Assembly: GCF_040580765.1 (NCBI RefSeq)
Contig: NZ_CP158687.1
Span: 62,001-126,000, forward strand
Source of the DNA: Lentibacter algarum
GTDB taxonomy: Bacteria; Pseudomonadota; Alphaproteobacteria; Rhodobacterales; Rhodobacteraceae
Length of the DNA stretch: 64,000 nucleotides
Reading direction: 5' to 3'
Part shown: positions 53,793 through 62,903 of the stretch, one piece after another
How positions within the stretch are numbered: position 1 is the stretch's first letter
How the letters are laid out: each line of letters starts with the position of its first letter
Program-made: the position numbers and the translations under genes
Notes under the pieces: generated by a model
The model's input: only the letters and a program-made list of their open reading frames with translations
Told to the model about the DNA's origin: nothing
The model's database searches: none

Positions 53793-56009
53793 TCAGAGCT
53801 GACCGAGCCAGCCAAGAAGCTCGGAGCGCTTGAGTGGCTTGGAGAGGAAACCATCCATTCCTGCAGAGAGGCAGGCGGCCTTGTCGGAAGCGTAAACATT
53901 GGCCGTAAGTGCGACGATCTTGGGCTGTGCGAGGGCCTTTTCGGAGCGGATTTTGCGAGTTGCACTGATGCCGTCCATTTCGGGCATCGACATGTCCATG
54001 AAGATCACTTGTGGCTGGTGGTACAGGGTCAAGCGAACAGCTTCGCGACCGTTGCGTGCATAGATGATCTCCATCTCGGTATCTTTGAGGTATTTCTTGA
54101 TCAGAAGTTGATTGGTCAGGTTGTCTTCAGCCACAAGCGCTTTGACCCCCGGCAATTTGATCTCGGCGGCGGTGGCCAAAGCTTCTTCGGCGGCCGCTTC
54201 AAGCGCATCAAGCGTGTGATCAAGCTGTAGCGAGATTGTGAAGGTTGAGCCTGTACCCAGGGTGGAACGGATCGAGATGTCGCCGCCCATTTCATGGGCG
54301 AGGATGCGCGAGATGGTGAGGCCTAGGCCTGTGCCGCCGTATTGGCGGGTGATCTCGCCGTTGGCTTGGCTGAACTGGTCAAAAATCTGCTCGACCCTGT
54401 CTTCTGCAATGCCGATGCCTGTGTCGCTGACATCGAGAGTGACGAGACTGCCCTCGCTGTTGTCATAACAGGAGAGATCGATTGTCACGCCGCCGTGCTT
54501 GGTGAATTTGATCGCATTGCCGACAATGTTGATCACGATTTGGCGGATGCGTCCGTCATCGCCACGCAGGAGCGGGGGTACGGGTGTGAGGCAGTTGAGC
54601 TCGACAAATATATCCTTCTCGATGGCTTTGGGGCGCAAGATTGAAACAGCGCTTTCGACGCATCCTAGCAAGTCAAAATCAACAGGATTGATCACGGATT
54701 TGCCAGCGTCGAGCTTTGAGAAGTCCAGGATGTCATTGATGATCCGCATCAGAGCTTCGGCGGAGTAGCGGATTGTCTCGACATAGCCCTTTTGTTCTGT
54801 GTTGAGGCTTTCGTCGTTGAGCAGGTCGGCCATTCCGATGATGCCGTTCATGGGTGTGCGAATTTCGTGGCTCATGGTGGCGAGGAACTGGGTTTTGGCG
54901 CACTCACCATCTTCTGCCGCGCGTTTGGCAACGGCGAGCTCTTCCATGTGGTATTTGTCGGCTGTGACATCACGCTCAATCGCGATGATCATTTCGACAT
55001 TGCCTGCCTCGTTGTAGATCGGAACTTGGTTGGTTTCGACCCAGATTTTTGTGCCGTCTTTGCGGTAGTTGATGAGCTCTGTGCGCAGAGGCCTCCCTGA
55101 GGCGACTGCGTCTTCAATGGCTGTGGTTGTCGCGACAGAGGTATCTGCACCATCCAGAAGTGTGCCCGGGCGCTTGCCGATGGCTTCTTCGCGGCTATAG
55201 CCAGTGATCCGTGTGAAGGCCTCGTTGACCCAAAGTATGTGCCCCGTCGGGGCGGCCACAATCACAGAGTCATTTGCGTAGCGTGCGACGAGAGCAAGGC
55301 GACGGATTTCGCTTTGTTGGTCGTGCAGAGCCTTATTGAAGGCTGCGAGCTCGAGGCTCTGTTCCAACATCCGGCGATTGCTTTTGGTTTTGTGGTCAAA
55401 GTCGCCTTGGGAGTATTGGAGGAAAGTATAAATCAGAAAGATGGTCATACAAAAGGCGAAGAAGGTATAAATCTCTGCCTGAAGCCCAAGGCTGCCAAAG
55501 GCGGCGCCGTAGACCATGGCTGCGATGCCTGACGCAAGGAGCGTACCGAGCCTGATATAAGTCGCGACAGGGTGAAAGCTGAGCATGTAGCTCGAGTTAA
55601 TGCCGCCGCCTGCGATAAAGGCAAAGCAGAAGGCGAGCGTCTCGGGAGAGCCTTCGAGCCAGACAGGGAAGAAGGCGAGCGAGACGCTTGTGGCGGCCTG
55701 AAAGGCGGCTGTGAGGCTGGCGATATTGTAGAGGCGCTTGAATGATACGCCGTGTTCGAGCTTGCGTGGAACAGACATTAGAAAAAGGCTGTCCACAAGC
55801 TCGCCTGCGAGCAAAGTCAGGTAGACCGCGAGGCTGACGAAGGGATGCCCTGTAAGGAAGAGAACGAGAGAGCCGCAGATCATGAAAATCTGGCGGAACC
55901 AGAAGTAGGAGGGCCGGCGGCGCGCGTAGCGCAGCAGCAAACCCTCGGGGCTGTTGCGTTGCTCGAACTCTGCGAGCTTCTGTTCATGTTCCAGAGTATC
56001 TGTCGGCAT
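53793..56009 (-). CDS. Membrane hybrid histidine kinase with PAS and receiver domains
   Basis: The 738-residue protein has an N-terminal membrane region of about five or six helices (residues about 40-190), then a PAS domain (ARYANDSVIVAAPTGHILWVNEAF). HisKA follows with His381 (MSHEIRTPMNG), an HATPase (GTGLGLTISRIL), and a receiver with Asp672 (FMDMSMPEMDG) and Lys in FLSKPL. An ATG at 56021 touches GGAAGG with no gap, so 56009 was taken. It lies between pncA and pncB on the same strand, but no proven link to NAD is known. A CtrA-like box sits upstream. Confidence 0.9.
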   Translation of the reverse strand: MPTDTLEHEQKLAEFEQRNSPEGLLLRYARRRPSYFWFRQIFMICGSLVLFLTGHPFVSLAVYLTLLAGELVDSLFLMSVPRKLEHGVSFKRLYNIASLTAAFQAATSVSLAFFPVWLEGSPETLAFCFAFIAGGGINSSYMLSFHPVATYIRLGTLLASGIAAMVYGAAFGSLGLQAEIYTFFAFCMTIFLIYTFLQYSQGDFDHKTKSNRRMLEQSLELAAFNKALHDQQSEIRRLALVARYANDSVIVAAPTGHILWVNEAFTRITGYSREEAIGKRPGTLLDGADTSVATTTAIEDAVASGRPLRTELINYRKDGTKIWVETNQVPIYNEAGNVEMIIAIERDVTADKYHMEELAVAKRAAEDGECAKTQFLATMSHEIRTPMNGIIGMADLLNDESLNTEQKGYVETIRYSAEALMRIINDILDFSKLDAGKSVINPVDFDLLGCVESAVSILRPKAIEKDIFVELNCLTPVPPLLRGDDGRIRQIVINIVGNAIKFTKHGGVTIDLSCYDNSEGSLVTLDVSDTGIGIAEDRVEQIFDQFSQANGEITRQYGGTGLGLTISRILAHEMGGDISIRSTLGTGSTFTISLQLDHTLDALEAAAEEALATAAEIKLPGVKALVAEDNLTNQLLIKKYLKDTEMEIIYARNGREAVRLTLYHQPQVIFMDMSMPEMDGISATRKIRSEKALAQPKIVALTANVYASDKAACLSAGMDGFLSKPLKRSELLGWLGQL

Positions 56010-56062
56010 CGCCGCTTGCATCCTTCCACGCGCTCTTGTGGAAAGACCTAGCCTTTTTTCGC

Positions 56063-56078
56063 TTAATGAAAAGGTAAC
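56063..56078. promoter_or_regulatory. CtrA-like box before the hybrid kinase gene
   Basis: TTAA, seven bases, GTAAC matches the CtrA consensus TTAA-N7-TTAAC with one mismatch. It lies 54-69 bases ahead of the kinase start on the opposite strand. CtrA is widespread in the order, but one near-match is weak evidence. Confidence 0.3.
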
Positions 56079-56112
56079 AGACGCCCTTATTTAAAAGCGT
56101 TTTTAACAGTAT

Positions 56113-56715
56113 TTAGCTGATTTTTACGCCCGCGGCGCGCAGTTGCGATTTGGCGGCGGCAAGCGAGCCGTCAAGATCAATTGCGCGGCAAAGGCTCTCA
56201 TGCAGCTCGACGGCATAGCCAAGGCGCGCTGCATCAAGTGCAGAGTAGGCGACGCAGAAATCTGTGGCGAGGCCTGTCAGCACGAGTGAGCGGATGCCGC
56301 GTTCTTGGAGATAACCATGCAGGCCAGTGGCTGTGCTGCGGTCATTTTCAAAGAAAGCAGAATAGCTGTCGATGTGGGGGCGAAAGCCTTTGCGTACAAT
56401 CATCTGGGCGGCGTCTGTGCGCAGGTCGGGATGAAAGGCGGCACCATGCGAACCAATGACGCAGTGATCGGGCCAGAGGACTTGCGGGCCATAGGGCATT
56501 TCTGTGAGCTCATAGGGGCCTTTGCCCTCATGGGAGGAGGCAAAGGAAGAGTGTCCTGCTGGATGCCAGTCTTGGGTTAGGATGACGGAGCTGTGCTCGT
56601 CCATGAGCGCGTTGATGCCTGAAACGATCTGATCGCCTTCGGCGACAGCGAGCGCGCCGCCAGGGCAGAAGTCATTCTGAATGTCGATCACGAGCAGAGC
56701 GGTATCGGCGGGCAT
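56113..56715 (-). CDS. pncA: Nicotinamidase
   Basis: PncA deaminates nicotinamide to nicotinate, feeding PncB. The 200-residue protein has the catalytic Asp in LLVIDIQNDFCPGG, the metal site in DWHPAGHSSFA, and the nucleophile cysteine in GLATDFCVAYSALDA. AAAGGAG lies six bases before the ATG. It is the first gene of a leftward run through the hybrid kinase to pncB, though spacing of about 100 bases leaves room for a separate promoter. Divergent from trhO. Confidence 0.94.
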   Translation of the reverse strand: MPADTALLVIDIQNDFCPGGALAVAEGDQIVSGINALMDEHSSVILTQDWHPAGHSSFASSHEGKGPYELTEMPYGPQVLWPDHCVIGSHGAAFHPDLRTDAAQMIVRKGFRPHIDSYSAFFENDRSTATGLHGYLQERGIRSLVLTGLATDFCVAYSALDAARLGYAVELHESLCRAIDLDGSLAAAKSQLRAAGVKIS

Positions 56716-56822
56716 GGCGGGCTCCTTTGAGGCTTGTCCTGCGACAATGGGTAGGGGTGCATCAGGGCGAACTCAAGAGTAAACATCTTGCCGAAACCGC
56801 GATTCCCAGCTAGGCCGAGACT

Positions 56823-57749
56823 ATGTTTATACTTGCTGCACTCTATCATTTCACTCCGTTTGAAGACCCCGCTGCGATGCAGGGGCCGCTCCAAGACGTT
56901 TGCCGAGAAAATGGAATTTCTGGCTCTCTTCTGATTGCGCGTGAGGGGATCAATGGGACGATTGCGGGCCACCGCGCCGGTCTTGATACCGTTCTTGGCT
57001 ATATCCGTGCTTTGCCCGGATGTGCGACTTTGGACTGGAAGGAGAGCACTGCCGCGAGCCAGCCGTTTGCGCGCATGAAAGTGAAGCTCAAGAAAGAGAT
57101 TGTCACGATGGGCCAACCTGATGTGGATCCGCGCGCCCATGTGGGCAACTATGTGGAGCCAGAGGACTGGAACGAGCTTATCCTGTCAGAAGATGTGGCC
57201 GTGATTGACACGCGCAACGATTATGAAGTTGCAATCGGCACATTTGAAGGCGCGGTCGATCCTATGACTGCGAGCTTTCGTGACTTTCCAGCTTGGTGGG
57301 AAGAGAACAAAGAGCGCTTTCACAACAAGCGGATCGCTATGTTCTGTACCGGCGGTATTCGGTGCGAAAAATCGACAAACTATTTGCTCGGACAAGGGAT
57401 TGAAGATGTCTACCACCTGAAGGGTGGCATTCTGAAGTATCTTGAGAAAGTGCCTGAAGAGCAGAGCACCTGGAACGGGGAATGCTTTGTGTTTGACGGG
57501 CGTGTCTCGGTGGGCCACGGCTTGCGCGAGGGGCCCCATGAGCTGTGTCATGCGTGTCGCCGCCCTGTCCTGCCAGAAGATAAGGCGCGGGCAGAGTGGG
57601 AGCAGGGGGTTTCGTGCCACCACTGCATCGGCGAGACGACAGAGAGCGATAAGACCCGTTTTCGCGAGCGTCAGAAGCAGATCCGTCTTGCGGCCGAACG
57701 CGGCGAACAGCACATTAAGGTGGACGTGCCTGTCGAGCCGCTGGGCTAA
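56823..57749 (+). CDS. trhO: tRNA uridine(34) hydroxylase TrhO (rhodanese-like)
   Basis: TrhO (YceA, UPF0176) hydroxylates U34 of certain tRNAs in the path to 5-carboxymethoxyuridine. The 308-residue protein has an acylphosphatase-like N-terminus (REGINGTIAGHRAGLDTVLG), a rhodanese domain with the active cysteine in FCTGGIRCEKSTNYLL, and a C-terminal cysteine cluster (CHACRRP, CHHC) that fits a zinc site. The ATG at 56823 opens the conserved FILAALYHF. No strong ribosome site is seen. Confidence 0.92.
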   Translation: MFILAALYHFTPFEDPAAMQGPLQDVCRENGISGSLLIAREGINGTIAGHRAGLDTVLGYIRALPGCATLDWKESTAASQPFARMKVKLKKEIVTMGQPDVDPRAHVGNYVEPEDWNELILSEDVAVIDTRNDYEVAIGTFEGAVDPMTASFRDFPAWWEENKERFHNKRIAMFCTGGIRCEKSTNYLLGQGIEDVYHLKGGILKYLEKVPEEQSTWNGECFVFDGRVSVGHGLREGPHELCHACRRPVLPEDKARAEWEQGVSCHHCIGETTESDKTRFRERQKQIRLAAERGEQHIKVDVPVEPLG

Positions 57750-57897
57750 AGGCTGGTTGACGGGTGGCCTGTTTCATCGGGCCATGGGCCAAATAGCGCT
57801 CATAGACAGGGGTCTTTGACTTATGTCCTGTTCGGCCAGCTCTGTAATATGCCAGCCTGACCCCATCTGACATCCACCACCTGAAGGGGATTCGAAA

Positions 57898-58161
57898 ATG
57901 TATAAACTGCTTTTGACCATACCGCTTATTGCTGCGCTTGGAGCTTGCGATACGACCGACCAGAGCATGGCGGCAGGCGCGCTTGGCGGCGCTTTGATTG
58001 GTGCGGCTGTGTCGAGTTCTGATGATAGGACCAAAGGGGCGATCATCGGCGGTGTCGCGGGCGCAGTTGCTGGCAACCTGATCGGAAAAGCTCCGACGGC
58101 GGGCGACTGTGTGTATCAAAACCCAGACGGTAGCCGCTACGTGGCGCGCTGCCCCGCCTGA
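57898..58161 (+). CDS. Glycine-zipper lipoprotein
   Basis: This 87-residue protein has a lipoprotein signal (LLTIPLIAALGAC) and a glycine-zipper stretch (AAGALGGALIGAAV and GAIIGGVAGAVAGNLIG) that forms paired membrane-like helices. A short tail follows with two cysteines (GDCVYQ and ARCPA). Such 2TM glycine-zipper proteins lie in the outer membrane and act in envelope stability. AAGGGG lies ahead of the ATG. A terminator follows at 58190. Confidence 0.82.
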   Translation: MYKLLLTIPLIAALGACDTTDQSMAAGALGGALIGAAVSSSDDRTKGAIIGGVAGAVAGNLIGKAPTAGDCVYQNPDGSRYVARCPA

Positions 58162-58189
58162 TCTGAACCTATGACAAGACAGACAGAGG

Positions 58190-58216
58190 CACCGCAGTGA
58201 CAAGCTGCGGTGTTTT
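58190..58216 (+). terminator. Terminator of the glycine-zipper gene
   Basis: CACCGCAG (58190-58197) pairs with CTGCGGTG (58205-58212) around a seven-base loop and TTTT follows. The rest of the spacer to 58451 holds no gene or repeat that I can see. Confidence 0.85.
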
Positions 58217-58451
58217 CAGTGTTGATTCTATCTATGGTTGAGTGTCAAAGTATCACAAGGCGCTGGATTCTGTTCACGGGCGATGCGCAATCGTTCGTGG
58301 AGCAGTCGTCAGGTTACGAGTGATATTTGGGAGCTGTTCTGATTTATCAGAGGGTATTTGAGCAATTATGTCTGTTTCTGGGCGTTGCGGGAGGGTTTGA
58401 CGCGCGACTAGAAGGCGCTGTCCTGTGCCTATATGGCCGGAGATGCAGCGC

Positions 58452-59090
58452 ATGAGTATCAGTAAGCGGCTGATGGATGTGATGTTGTCGAGTCTTCTTA
58501 TAGTTGTTCTATCTCCTGTGGCTCTTGTCATCGCGGGGGTGATCAAGTTGTCTGATGGGGGAGATGTATTTTATGTTGCTGAGCGGATGCGGGCGGTGAA
58601 TGTGCCGTTTCAATTTTGGAAGTTTCGCACCATGAGGCTGGCTGAAGCTGAGGCGGTTCTTTCAGGAGGGCATACTGCGGGGCGTGTGACACGCGTGGGC
58701 CGTTTCTTGCGGCGTACACGTTTGGACGAGTTGCCACAGCTAATTAACATTTTGCGTGGCGATATCAGCTTTGTTGGGCCGCGTCCGCCACTACGACGCT
58801 ATGTGGAGATGTGTCCTGATGTTTACAGTGAGGTCTTGAGAACGCGCCCTGGTGTGACGGGCTTGGCGACGCTCGCCTATCACCGCCGTGAGGAGGCTCT
58901 GCTTGCACCCTGTCAAACGGCCGAAGAGGCAGAGACAATCTATGTGCGTTCCTGCATCCCAGTGAAGGCGCGGCTTGATTTGATTTATGCGCGCGAGCAG
59001 AGCTTTTGCTATGATGTACAGTTGATGGTTGCGACTGTTTTTAAGCGCGTGCGGCTCAGAGCGCGTCGAGGCCGCTTTTCAAGTCGTTAA
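58452..59090 (+). CDS. Bacterial sugar transferase (undecaprenyl-phosphate phosphosugar transferase type)
   Basis: The enzyme starts a glycan by moving a phosphosugar onto undecaprenyl phosphate. The 212-residue protein has one membrane segment ([21 protein letters not shown]) and the catalytic core of the family: [29 protein letters not shown] and [11 protein letters not shown], with [12 protein letters not shown] precedes the ATG at 58452 by nine bases; ATGs at 58443 and a GTG at 58425 are also in frame. No other polysaccharide genes are near, so its pathway is elsewhere. The end overlaps a convergent gene by 35 bases. Confidence 0.9.
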   Translation: MSISKRLMDVMLSSLLIVVLSPVALVIAGVIKLSDGGDVFYVAERMRAVNVPFQFWKFRTMRLAEAEAVLSGGHTAGRVTRVGRFLRRTRLDELPQLINILRGDISFVGPRPPLRRYVEMCPDVYSEVLRTRPGVTGLATLAYHRREEALLAPCQTAEEAETIYVRSCIPVKARLDLIYAREQSFCYDVQLMVATVFKRVRLRARRGRFSSR

Positions 59091-59772
59091 AGCTGTCGGC
59101 CTTGTCCATATGTGCGTGCAAGCGGGCGTTGTATCCGCCTTCTGTGCTGAGAGACTGCAAGAGAGGCGTGAGCGGGCTTGCTGACAGGTTTGCTGCGATG
59201 AGACTGCGCAGGAAATCTTGTGCTTTCGTTGCCTCGGCGCCTTTGTCAGCGGCCCAATCAGAGGCTGTCAGCAGCATTTGCACGACGGGGGACAAAACCG
59301 CTTGGGCCGAAAGCATGGCGCGGAACTCGGCCTCAGTTTTCATATTGAAAACATCATGCGTCGCGAAAATATCGGACACGAGATCAGACTGTGGAAAAGC
59401 GATGAGGGGCGAGCGGGTCTGCGCAATCGCGGGGAACGGGAGGACGAGGCTTTCGGCCGTCGCAGGGCCAATCAGGGACTGCACCTCGGAAAGCGGGAGA
59501 TCGGCTATGAAAGAGATCACACGTTGGCCTTCTCGAAAGGTGAGCGCAGGGAGAAGCTCACGCGCGATGTCGGGCATGAGGCCGAGAAAAAGCACATCTG
59601 CCGCAGCCGCGACGTCTGCGTTGGAGGCCACGACCACGTTTTCGTAGGCGGCGTTTAGCATGGCCGCGTTGGCAGCGGAGCGCTCTGAGACTGTGATCTG
59701 GTGACCGAGCGGCGCAAGGGCCTGAACGACAGCTGTTGCGATTGTGCCTGTGCCAAGAAAACCGATTTTCAT
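59056..59772 (-). CDS. Pyrroline-5-carboxylate reductase-like protein
   Basis: The 238-residue protein has a Rossmann N-terminus (KIGFLGTGTIATAVVQAL) and the ProC-like LFLGLMPDIARELLPAL and GQRVISFIADLP. It is shorter than typical ProC (about 270), and the C-terminal dimer region with its usual proline/NADP signature is altered, so the true substrate may differ. Proline synthesis is thus uncertain. AAGGA lies before the ATG at 59772. The upstream in-frame reading from 59997 overlaps gcrA and was rejected. It is convergent with the sugar transferase. Confidence 0.75.
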   Translation of the reverse strand: MKIGFLGTGTIATAVVQALAPLGHQITVSERSAANAAMLNAAYENVVVASNADVAAAADVLFLGLMPDIARELLPALTFREGQRVISFIADLPLSEVQSLIGPATAESLVLPFPAIAQTRSPLIAFPQSDLVSDIFATHDVFNMKTEAEFRAMLSAQAVLSPVVQMLLTASDWAADKGAEATKAQDFLRSLIAANLSASPLTPLLQSLSTEGGYNARLHAHMDKADSFNDLKSGLDAL

Positions 59773-59804
59773 GTGGCTGTTCCTTGTGAGGATATGTTCA
59801 GAAT

Positions 59805-59840
59805 GAAAAAAAGCCCGCGCAGGGTGAGGGCGCGGGCTTT
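59805..59840 (-). terminator. Terminator of gcrA
   Basis: On the - strand GCCCGCGC and GCGCGGGC (59813-59820 and 59830-59837) form an eight-base stem with a nine-base loop, and seven T follow. It lies 30 bases after the gcrA stop and just ahead of the ProC-like gene. Confidence 0.88.
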
Positions 59841-59869
59841 GGATATTTAAGGCAATCAGAAAAAGCTGC

Positions 59870-60475
59870 TTAGCGTTTGCGATCGCGCCGCGAGGACATG
59901 GGCTGGAACGCCACGCCAACATGCGCTTCGCAGTAGGGCTTGCCTGACTGTGTGGGTAGCCCGCAGAACCAGAAATCATCGGTAGCGGGGTCGCCAACAG
60001 GCCATTTGCAGGTGCGTTCGGTCAATTCCATGAGTGTGAGACGCTTTGCTTTTTTCTCAATTTCGCTGACTTTTGCGAGGGCTTCGGCGCTGATCTCGTT
60101 GTTTGAGGGCTGCGGTGGAAGCGGCTGGCCTGCCGGAATGATGGCACGGCGCGCAGGGCTTTTGGGAATAGGCTTGGCTTCGACCTCAACCTCGGTCTCA
60201 GGCTCTGCAACGGGTGCAGGCTCGGCCACTTTTGCGGCAGCCTTGGGTGGCGCGGCTTTGGGTTTTGACGGCTTTTTGGGCGCGCTTGGAGCGGCGGCTT
60301 TGGCATCTGGCTTGGCCGCGCCTGTTGTGGTGCGGTTGGATAGGCCAAGGCGGTGTACCTTGCCGATCACAGCGTTGCGGGTGACGCCACCAAGCTCTTT
60401 GGCGATCTGGCTGGCCGACTGGCCTTCGCCCCACATCTTTTTCAATACTTCTACGCGTTCGTCTGTCCAGGACAT
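59870..60475 (-). CDS. gcrA: Cell-cycle regulator GcrA
   Basis: GcrA acts with sigma-70 RNA polymerase at promoters with CcrM-methylated GANTC sites. The 201-residue protein starts MSWTDERVEVLKKMWGEG and has the conserved SASQIAKELGGVTRNAVIGKVHRLG in the N-terminal DNA-binding part. A long Ala/Pro/Lys-rich linker follows (about 60-125), and then a C-terminal RNA-polymerase-binding part with a cysteine/histidine set (TCKWPVGDP, FCGLP, YCEAH). AAGGA lies eight bases before the ATG at 60475. A GAATC site lies at 60573-60577, about 100 bases upstream. Confidence 0.95.
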   Translation of the reverse strand: MSWTDERVEVLKKMWGEGQSASQIAKELGGVTRNAVIGKVHRLGLSNRTTTGAAKPDAKAAAPSAPKKPSKPKAAPPKAAAKVAEPAPVAEPETEVEVEAKPIPKSPARRAIIPAGQPLPPQPSNNEISAEALAKVSEIEKKAKRLTLMELTERTCKWPVGDPATDDFWFCGLPTQSGKPYCEAHVGVAFQPMSSRRDRKR

Positions 60476-60575
60476 GCGGTTTCCTTGAGGTTGGGGGGCC
60501 GTGTGCACGAGGCGGGCCAGAACTTGGATCAGCGCCCTATACTAAGCATCGTGGGCGCAGATACAAGGTGCAGAA

Positions 60576-61475
60576 TCACTCCGAGGGTGATGCGGCTGAC
60601 TTGAGATGGCTTTCTCGCCACGCCAGCAGCCCTGCGCCAGAGAGAATGGTTAGCGCGCCGACCCCCGAGACGACGTCTGGCCACGCGCCAAACAGGGCTG
60701 CATCATAAGCGGCGGCGAAGATCAATGTGGTGAATGCAAAGGGCGCAATATAGCTGGCTTCGGCGCGGGCCATGGCATTGACGAAGAAGAACTGGGCCAT
60801 GGCCATTGCAGAGCCGACGCCTGCAAGGACGAGCCATTGTGAAGGACTGGGCATTTGCCATACGGGGAGCACAGCGAGGCTCGCAATGATCAGGCCGATC
60901 GCGTTGTTGACGAACAGAATTTGCAATGGCGGCTCAGAATTTGCGAGGCGCTTGATCAGGATCACTTCGAGCCCCATAAAAACCGCAGCGCCGAGGGCCA
61001 AGAGCGCACCTGCCTCGAAGCTTGCGGGGGAGGGACGCAGAAGCACAAGCGCACCAAGAAAGGCAATGGCGGCCGCGCTCCAGCGCACGGGGCCGACCCG
61101 CTCGCCCAGAAGCGGAATGGCGAAGACCATTGCAAAGACGGGGTTGAGGAAGCTGATCGCTGTGGCATCTGCCATGGGAATAAACGCGACGGCGGCAAAC
61201 ATCAGTGTGACGCCGCTCCAGCCGAGCAGTGAACGTGCAGTGTGGAGCTGCAAGTTTGGCCGCGAGATCTTCTGCTGGGTGGCTGTGACCACGGCGCTGA
61301 TCAGGACAAAGGCGAAAAGAAAGCGGCCATGGCTGATCTGTAAGGGATGCAATGGCGTGCCAAAGCGTGGGTCAGACGCGAGCTTGGCCATCAGCGTGGA
61401 GCTGGCGATAAAGAAGGTTGCTGTGAGCATGAGCATCACGGCGAGGCGCGCATTGGGGAGGGCGAGAGCTTTCAT
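60576..61475 (-). CDS. EamA/RhaT-family membrane transporter
   Basis: The 299-residue protein has about ten membrane helices in two EamA repeats (TATFFIASSTLMAKLAS in the first, EASYIAPFAFTTLIFAAAYDA in the second). It belongs to the drug/metabolite transporter group, a different branch from the one at 1045. The ATG at 61475 is the likely start; a TTG at 61511 is in frame but has no ribosome site either. gcrA lies 100 bases downstream on the same strand. Confidence 0.85.
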   Translation of the reverse strand: MKALALPNARLAVMLMLTATFFIASSTLMAKLASDPRFGTPLHPLQISHGRFLFAFVLISAVVTATQQKISRPNLQLHTARSLLGWSGVTLMFAAVAFIPMADATAISFLNPVFAMVFAIPLLGERVGPVRWSAAAIAFLGALVLLRPSPASFEAGALLALGAAVFMGLEVILIKRLANSEPPLQILFVNNAIGLIIASLAVLPVWQMPSPSQWLVLAGVGSAMAMAQFFFVNAMARAEASYIAPFAFTTLIFAAAYDAALFGAWPDVVSGVGALTILSGAGLLAWRESHLKSAASPSE

Positions 61476-61718
61476 GTGGAGAAGCGATAGAGAAGCGGCT
61501 GGCGGGGGCAAGAGGTTTTTGCTTCCCTTGGGGCAAGGGCGCTGCTAGATGGTCCGTATGTGCAACGCAGTGAACTCTTTCTTCTCACGACGCCGACGAG
61601 CGTAAGCTCGGCGACTGCACGGCTATGGGCGCGGCCACAAGGCGCTCTTTTCTGTCCCCCATGTTGACTATGCCCGCCTGCTTCGGCACTTATCGGGCTT
61701 CTTATAAGGATAAGACCT

Positions 61719-62903
61719 ATGATCCCTTCTCTTTTGCCGACCTATAACCGTGCGCCTTTGAGCTTTGTCTCGGGTGAGGGCAGCTGGCTGACGGAAGCGG
61801 ACGGGCGACGCTTTTTGGACCTTGGAGCGGGTATTGCTGTAAATGCTCTGGGGCATGCCAACCCCGCCTTGGTCGGGGCGCTCACAGAGCAGGCGGGGAA
61901 GCTCTGGCACCTCTCCAATCTCTACCAAATCCCGCAGCAGCAGGCTTTGGCGGAGAAGCTTGTGGAAGAGACTTTTGCGGACACCGTATTCTTTACCAAC
62001 TCGGGCACAGAGGCCTGTGAGCTCGCCGTCAAAATGGCGCGTAAATATTGGTATGAGAAAGGGCAACCTGAGCGGGTGGAGATTATCACCTTTGAGGGCT
62101 CTTTCCATGGCCGCTCGGCGGCAGGCATTGCGGCAGCGGGCAGCGAAAAGATGACCAAGGGTTTTGGGCCGATCCTTGGCGGGTTTACCCATCTGCCATG
62201 GGGCGACCACGACGCTTTGCGCGCGGCTGTGAGCGAGAACACCGCGGCAATTCTGATTGAACCTGTGCAGGGCGAGGGCGGTATTCGTCCGCTGCCTGAC
62301 CAGTGCCTGAAGGGGCTGCGCGATCTCTGCGACGAGACGGGTGCGCTGCTGATCTTGGATGAGGTGCAATGTGGCGTGGGCCGCACTGGGAAACTCTTTG
62401 CCCATGAGTGGTCAGGGATTGAGCCTGATATTATGATGGTTGCGAAGGGCATTGGCGGGGGCTTCCCGCTCGGGGCTGTGCTGGCCCGCGAAGAGGCCGC
62501 GAGCGGAATGGTCGCCGGGACGCATGGCAGCACATACGGGGGCAACCCTCTCGCCTGCGCTGTTGGTCTCAAGGTGATGGAGATTGTTTCGGACCCTGCG
62601 TTTCTAGCTGAGGTGAACGCCCGCGCGGGCGGCTTGCGCCAGAAGCTTGAGGGCTTGGTTGCGGCGCATCCTGATGTGTTTGAAGGTGTGCGCGGCGCGG
62701 GGCTGATGCTGGGCCTGAAGTGTAAGGTTGCGCCGATTGACGTTGTGAAGGCGGGGTATGAGGCGGGTGTGCTCTCTGTCCCTGCTGCGGATAATGTGGT
62801 GCGGCTTTTGCCAGCGCTGAACATTACGGAGAGTGATATTTCTGAGGCGGTGGCGCGCCTTGATAAAGCCGCGAGCGCGGTCAGTGAAGGACTTAAGGCA
62901 TGA
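61719..62903 (+). CDS. argD: Acetylornithine aminotransferase
   Basis: ArgD makes N-acetylornithine from the semialdehyde with glutamate in arginine synthesis. The 394-residue PLP enzyme has the class III aminotransferase pattern ([46 protein letters not shown]) with the PLP lysine in [22 protein letters not shown] lies before the ATG. The argF start overlaps its stop as ATGA, so the two are coupled. A possible -35 TTGACT lies at 61664, but no good -10 was found. The spacer 61476-61718 also holds a CGAGC/GCTCG hairpin. Confidence 0.93.
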   Translation: MIPSLLPTYNRAPLSFVSGEGSWLTEADGRRFLDLGAGIAVNALGHANPALVGALTEQAGKLWHLSNLYQIPQQQALAEKLVEETFADTVFFTNSGTEACELAVKMARKYWYEKGQPERVEIITFEGSFHGRSAAGIAAAGSEKMTKGFGPILGGFTHLPWGDHDALRAAVSENTAAILIEPVQGEGGIRPLPDQCLKGLRDLCDETGALLILDEVQCGVGRTGKLFAHEWSGIEPDIMMVAKGIGGGFPLGAVLAREEAASGMVAGTHGSTYGGNPLACAVGLKVMEIVSDPAFLAEVNARAGGLRQKLEGLVAAHPDVFEGVRGAGLMLGLKCKVAPIDVVKAGYEAGVLSVPAADNVVRLLPALNITESDISEAVARLDKAASAVSEGLKA

